From: JAAFJT01 sp043744275
GTDB taxonomy: Bacteria; Bacteroidota; Bacteroidia; Chitinophagales; Saprospiraceae
Length of the DNA: 8,611 nt
Reading direction: 5' to 3'
Assembly: GCA_043744275.1 (NCBI GenBank)
Contig: JAYTUY010000023.1
Coordinates: forward strand, 1 to 8,611
Within the stretch, counting starts at the first letter, position 1. Each line of letters opens with the position of its first letter. The notes under the pieces are model-generated. The model saw nothing but the letters and a program-made list of their open reading frames with translations, was not told the origin of the DNA and searched no databases. Below, in pieces: positions 5,230-8,611 of the stretch. The position numbers were made by a program, and so were the translations under genes.

Positions 5230-5979
5230 ATGTATAATGGTAAAAAAGTCATCGTTGTGATGCCTGCTTATAATGCAGCTAAAACGTTGGAGAAAACTTA
5301 TAATGAAATCCCGTTTCCTTTGGTGGATGAGGTGGTGCTTTGCGATGATGCGAGTAAAGACAATACCAAAGATTTGGCGCGAGCAATCGGCATTCGTCAC
5401 GTGATTGTTCATGAAAAAAATAAAGGTTATGGCGGTAATCAGAAATCATTGTACAATAAGGCGTTAGAGTTGGGGGCAGATATTGTGATTATGCTCCATC
5501 CAGATTATCAATATACCCCGAAATTGATTCCTGCCATGGTAAATATCCTCGGCGATGAGTTGTATCCTGTGGTATTGGGTTCTCGAATTCTGGGAAAAGG
5601 CGCATTAAAAGGTGGGATGCCTATTTATAAATATATAGCAAACCGCTTTTTAACATTGGCTCAAAATCTCCTCATCAACTATAAATTATCGGAATATCAC
5701 ACAGGCTACCGCGCTTTTTCGAGCGAAGTACTGAGGGGTATTGATTTTAATACCAACTCCGATGATTTTGTTTTTGACAATGAGATGCTGTCTCAAATTG
5801 TGTATGCAGGGTTCGATATTGCAGAAGTAACTTGCCCAACGAAGTATTTTGAAGAAGCCTCTTCTATCAATTTTACTCGGAGTTCAAAATATGGCTTGGG
5901 TGTTTTAAGGGTTTCCTTTTCACATTTTTTTCAACGCATGGGATTGGCTAATTTTAAAATGTATCAAAAACCCACATGA
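5230..5979 (+). CDS. Family 2 glycosyltransferase, DPM1-like
   Basis: This 249-residue GT-A fold glycosyltransferase uses a nucleotide-sugar donor. The N-terminal strand KVIVVMPAYNAAKTLEKT starts the nucleotide-binding fold. VVLCDDASKDNT (Asp39, Asp40) binds the nucleotide, and MLHPDYQYTP (Asp92) takes the place of the metal-binding DxD loop. VVLGSRILGKGALKGGMP and EYHTGYRAFSSEVL are characteristic acceptor-side motifs of the subfamily related to polyprenyl-phosphate mannosyl/glucosyltransferases. There is no C-terminal membrane segment, so it is soluble or membrane-peripheral, unlike two-domain DPM enzymes with GtrA-like tails. A lipid-linked or cell-envelope glycan acceptor is likely, but the sugar is not known. 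It lies 18 nt after DUF5606 and is probably in one operon with it. Codons for VLRG (168-171... of the YRAFSSEVLRG segment) carry a copy of the CCCCTCAGT motif. Confidence 0.92.
   Translation: MYNGKKVIVVMPAYNAAKTLEKTYNEIPFPLVDEVVLCDDASKDNTKDLARAIGIRHVIVHEKNKGYGGNQKSLYNKALELGADIVIMLHPDYQYTPKLIPAMVNILGDELYPVVLGSRILGKGALKGGMPIYKYIANRFLTLAQNLLINYKLSEYHTGYRAFSSEVLRGIDFNTNSDDFVFDNEMLSQIVYAGFDIAEVTCPTKYFEEASSINFTRSSKYGLGVLRVSFSHFFQRMGLANFKMYQKPT
5728..5739 (-). repeat. Dispersed CCCCTCAGT motif, copy 4
   Basis: The plus strand reads GTACTGAGGGGT; the minus strand reads ACCCCTCAGTAC, with four C. It lies in the glycosyltransferase gene and codes for VLRG, the same phase as copy 1 in the hydrolase gene (ILRG) although the proteins are unrelated. 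Confidence 0.85.
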
Positions 5980-6231
5980 AATAAAATAATCGCAACTTTA
6001 ATAGCCATCCTCGAATAAAATATTCAAATATCCCTTGCTTTATTGTCATACAGCCTTTCAATTCTGTCATCCCTCTAATTGATTTTAATTTAAAGCATCC
6101 TCTTAAAAAAAACACCCCCTCAGTATAAAGCCATTCCAAAAGGTTTTTTTATCTTGTTTTTTTTTAAAAGATTTTTAGAAAATCCTTAGAAAAAGTAATG
6201 CCTTTTCATTAAAATCAACTTATATATTCTA
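5980..6231. other. AT-rich intergenic gap before the permease
   Basis: This 252-bp, A/T-rich gap separates the glycosyltransferase from the permease. It holds one copy of the dispersed CCCCTCAGT motif (6114-6126) and long T-tracts (about 6144-6165). I found no convincing hairpin terminator or TAnnTTTG promoter box, although both would be expected here. Confidence 0.5.
6114..6126 (+). repeat. Dispersed CCCCTCAGT motif, copy 5 (intergenic)
   Basis: ACCCCCTCAGTAT with five C, identical over 13 bases to copies 1 and 7. It is the only copy outside a reading frame and is therefore free of coding constraint. It stands out as a C-rich block in A/T-rich sequence, 106 bp before the permease start. Confidence 0.88.
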
Positions 6232-7686
6232 ATGACGGAACAACAACCAGAAAATGAATTTCGCCGTTCGCTCGGCTTACTCGACGGCACGATGCTCGTA
6301 GCAGGCTCCATGATTGGCTCAGGTATTTTTATCGTTTCAGCAGATATGGGTCGAACGGTCGGCTCGGCAGGATGGCTGATTTTCCTATGGCTTTTGACAG
6401 GTGTGATGACCATTTTTGGTGCACTCAGCTATGGCGAATTGGCAGGTATGATGCCTAAAGCAGGCGGACAATTCGTTTATATCAAGAAAGCTTGGGGTGA
6501 TTTGACCGCTTTTCTTTATGGTTGGTCAGTAGCAACCGTTATCCAAACTGGCACTATTGCAGCCGTAGCGATGGCATTTGCCAAATACACAGGGCATTTT
6601 TGGGGCGCACTCAGCCCGGCTAATATACTACTTGATTTAGGTTTTTTAAAAATCAGTGCGCCACAGCTTTTCGCTATCGGTAGTATTCTTTTATTGACTT
6701 ATATCAACAGCCGAGGCATTAATTATGGTAGAATCATACAGCTCGTTTTCACTTCTGCTAAATTAGTTGCTCTTTTTGCGCTCATTATTGCGGGTTTTAT
6801 TGTCGGCGCAAAATCAGGCTTAATGGGTCAAAATTTTACCGACGCGTGGGCAGCCACTCAAACCGTTAAGACCGATACGGGTGCTTGGGTGACTCAAAAT
6901 ATTGGCGGCATGGCTTTGGTTTTAGGACTTGGAACGGCTATTATCGGGTCATTATTTTCATCAGATTCTTGGAACAATGTTACTTTTATAGCTGGTGAGA
7001 TAAAAGATCCTCGCCGCAACATACCCCTCAGTCTGTTGTTGGGTACGGGCATCGTCACCTTCGTATATATATGTGCGAATCTCGCTTACCTCAATTTATT
7101 GCCTTTAAAAGGTGATCCTAACGGCATAGATGTTTTATCGAAAGGCATTATGTTCGCAGATAATGACCGCGTGGGCACGGCAGCGGCTTTTCAAATATTT
7201 GGCAGTGTTGCAGCTGGTTTGATGGCTGTTTTGATTATGATTTCTACATTTGGTTGCAATTCAGGATTGATTTTGTCGGGTGCGCGAGTGTATTACGCTA
7301 TGTCAAAGGATGGTTTATTTTTTAAAGGGGCGGGCAAGCTCAATGATGCCAATGTGCCTGGTATGGCATTGTGGATTCAAGGTGCTTGGGCGTCGCTGCT
7401 CTGTTTGTCGGGTACTTACGGCGATTTATTGGATTATGCGACATTCGTTTCGCTGATTTATTATGTCGTCACCATCGCTGGCATATTTATTTTAAGAAAA
7501 AAAGAGCCTGATATGGAACGCCCTTACAAAGTGCCGGGCTACCCAATTACACCCATCATTTATATTTTGTTAGCATTAACAATTTGCTTAATTTTGCTTT
7601 ACACCAAAACAGCGAATACGGGTAGGGGATTACTCATTATCGCTTTGGGAATTCCGTTTTATTATTTACAAAAAATGAAAAAATAA
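6232..7686 (+). CDS. APC-superfamily amino-acid permease
   Basis: This 484-residue inner-membrane transporter has about twelve hydrophobic segments (roughly 17-38, 46-66, 92-117, 144-158, 168-191, 226-246, 264-289, 314-340, 379-395, 401-420, 440-457, 464-479). The first contains GSMIGSGIFIV (25-35), the glycine-rich substrate-binding break of the amino acid-polyamine-organocation superfamily. SYGELAGMMPKAGGQFVYIKKAWG (66-89) is the conserved helix 2-3 block, and SDSWNNVTFIAGEIKDPRRNIP (244-265) resembles the equivalent segment of LAT/SteT-like exchangers. Amino-acid uptake or exchange is likely; the substrate cannot be read from sequence. The C-terminal ERPYKVPGYPITP is also typical. Length is normal and there is no truncation. 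A secreted propeller protein follows 39 nt downstream, possibly in the same transcript. One degenerate CCCCTCAGT copy lies in the codons for IPLS. Confidence 0.94.
   Translation: MTEQQPENEFRRSLGLLDGTMLVAGSMIGSGIFIVSADMGRTVGSAGWLIFLWLLTGVMTIFGALSYGELAGMMPKAGGQFVYIKKAWGDLTAFLYGWSVATVIQTGTIAAVAMAFAKYTGHFWGALSPANILLDLGFLKISAPQLFAIGSILLLTYINSRGINYGRIIQLVFTSAKLVALFALIIAGFIVGAKSGLMGQNFTDAWAATQTVKTDTGAWVTQNIGGMALVLGLGTAIIGSLFSSDSWNNVTFIAGEIKDPRRNIPLSLLLGTGIVTFVYICANLAYLNLLPLKGDPNGIDVLSKGIMFADNDRVGTAAAFQIFGSVAAGLMAVLIMISTFGCNSGLILSGARVYYAMSKDGLFFKGAGKLNDANVPGMALWIQGAWASLLCLSGTYGDLLDYATFVSLIYYVVTIAGIFILRKKEPDMERPYKVPGYPITPIIYILLALTICLILLYTKTANTGRGLLIIALGIPFYYLQKMKK
7023..7033 (+). repeat. Dispersed CCCCTCAGT motif, copy 6 (degenerate end)
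   Basis: ACCCCTCAGTC: four C, and C in place of the usual A after CAGT. It lies in the permease gene and is read as IPLS. It is the least perfect member of the set but keeps the shared nonamer. Confidence 0.65.
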
Positions 7687-7725
7687 TTAATCATATTTTT
7701 AACTCAATTTTAAAATTTCAAGACT

Positions 7726-8611
7726 ATGCGAACACTCATCAAATACCTCCCGATTGTAGTGACCTTGGCTTTCGTCACCCCCTCAGTATGTCAGTTGCCA
7801 ACTACCAATATTTACTGTTTTGACATGGACAAAACAGGAGACGAAATTGCCTTTAAAAATGCGCGTTTTCTGACAAGTTTTAATCCTTATGGCTACAACA
7901 ATCAGCCTCAATGGGTCAATAATAATGAGCTTTATGTAGCTGTGCAAACGCCATATGATACCAATCAGACGGAGATTTATTCTCTCTCACTTCTCAATAA
8001 TGTGTTGACGCAAGTAACGGCTACTCGTGAATCTGAGTATTCCCCGACACTCATGCCCGATAGGCGCAACATCTCATGCATCCGCGTAGATGCGACTCAA
8101 AAAGGGACTCAGCGGCTATGGACATATCCGCTCGATCGCACCAATATTGGGCGCGATTTGCTGCCCATGCATCAAGATATTGGCTATCACTGTTGGTTGT
8201 CTGATAAAAAATTAGCCCTTTTTATAGTAAGTGGCAGCAATAATTACTTAAAAATAGTGAATGTGGATGACCAATCGTCGGTTCAATTGGCTGGAGGAAT
8301 TGGTCGCTCAATGGCTCGATTGAATGATGGAAAATTGGCTTATGTTCAAAAAGCTACCCCACAAACATGGTACATCAAATCGTTGGATCCAGTGACCTAT
8401 TCATCTGAAATTATTATTCAAGCTATCCCTGGAAGCGAAGATTTTGTGCTTTTGCCTGATGGTACTTTTTTAATAGGAAATGGGAGCAAATTATATGCTT
8501 ATAAATTAGGCAATCCTGAAAAGCAATGGTTTGAAGTAGCTGATTTATCAAAATATGGACTTTTTAATATCAAACGCTTGGCAGTTAGCCGTGAGTTAGA
8601 TAAAATCGCTA
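7726..8611 (+). CDS. Secreted TolB/PD40-like beta-propeller protein (3' end beyond window)
   Basis: The frame opens at ATG 7726 and continues without a stop to the right edge, giving 295 residues of an incomplete protein. The N-terminus MRTLIKYLPIVVTLAFVTPSVCQ is a signal peptide (basic start, hydrophobic core); the cysteine near residue 22 lacks a clear lipobox, so ordinary export to the periplasm or beyond is favoured. The mature part looks like beta-propeller blades: NNQPQWVNNNELYVAVQ (58-74), TEIYSLSLLNNVLTQVTATRE-type strands (82-102), then EYSPTLMPDRRNISCIRVDA (104-123) with the WD40-like PD40 pattern SPTLMPD. IGYHCWLSDKKLALFIV and IGRSMARLNDGKLAYV continue it. It resembles TolB-like translocation or propeller proteins that I associate with Bacteroidota; the precise role is unknown. 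It lies 39 nt after the permease gene. A copy of the CCCCTCAGT motif encodes TPSV inside its signal peptide. Confidence 0.85.
   Translation, partial: MRTLIKYLPIVVTLAFVTPSVCQLPTTNIYCFDMDKTGDEIAFKNARFLTSFNPYGYNNQPQWVNNNELYVAVQTPYDTNQTEIYSLSLLNNVLTQVTATRESEYSPTLMPDRRNISCIRVDATQKGTQRLWTYPLDRTNIGRDLLPMHQDIGYHCWLSDKKLALFIVSGSNNYLKIVNVDDQSSVQLAGGIGRSMARLNDGKLAYVQKATPQTWYIKSLDPVTYSSEIIIQAIPGSEDFVLLPDGTFLIGNGSKLYAYKLGNPEKQWFEVADLSKYGLFNIKRLAVSRELDKIA
7777..7789 (+). repeat. Dispersed CCCCTCAGT motif, copy 7
   Basis: ACCCCCTCAGTAT with five C, identical to copies 1 and 5. It is located in the signal-peptide codons of the secreted propeller gene (TPSV, residues 18-21), near the predicted cleavage region. 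Confidence 0.88.

Noticed and set aside
4888..5412. 174-residue minus-strand frame across the DUF5606-glycosyltransferase junction
   Set aside because: It is antisense to two well-supported genes, with Phe/Ile/His/Arg-rich shadow composition and no domain.

Overview
The window reads as a chromosomal housekeeping segment from a member of the Bacteroidota. The evidence is a DUF5606-type protein (a family I know only from that phylum), two promoter boxes of the Bacteroidota TAnnTTTG kind, mostly A-rich leaders without Shine-Dalgarno sequences, and a low GC content with very AT-rich intergenic DNA. Genus cannot be decided from the sequence. There are no rRNA or tRNA genes, transposases, phage genes or CRISPR arrays.

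Layout. Positions 1-100 hold a 10-bp tandem repeat cut by the window edge, followed by about 700 bp of very AT-rich DNA with no convincing gene. A 192-residue protein of unknown function (815-1393, +) ends at a strong bidirectional hairpin terminator. Two minus-strand genes follow: an aspartoacylase/succinylglutamate desuccinylase-family zinc hydrolase (1545-2486, apparently with a TTG start) and a ribonuclease H1 with an N-terminal hybrid-binding domain (2606-3241). A divergent promoter region with abutting -7 boxes separates RNase H1 from a plus-strand TatD-family metal-dependent hydrolase (3372-4142). Next come a small exported membrane protein (4173-4595), the DUF5606 protein (4747-5211) and, 18 nt downstream, a DPM1-like family 2 glycosyltransferase (5230-5979). 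After a 252-bp gap there is an APC-superfamily amino-acid permease (6232-7686), then a secreted beta-propeller-like protein (7726 onward) that runs off the right edge.

Functionally the genes are mixed: nucleic-acid maintenance (RNase H1, TatD), envelope or glycan synthesis (glycosyltransferase), amino-acid transport and acyl-amino-acid hydrolysis. I see no single pathway that joins them. DUF5606-glycosyltransferase and permease-propeller are the likeliest co-transcribed pairs.

The most striking feature is not a gene. A short asymmetric motif, consensus ACCCCCTCAGTAT with a C-tract of 4-6, occurs seven times between 1778 and 7789. It lies on both strands, in six coding sites and one intergenic site, and is read as at least four different peptides (ILRG/VLRG, TEG, IPLS, TPSV). 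All seven share the nonamer CCCCTCAGT, where well under one copy is expected by chance. This points to selection or propagation at the DNA level, as for DNA-uptake sequences, Chi-like recombination sites or highly iterated chromosomal motifs. It is the best candidate here for something undescribed.
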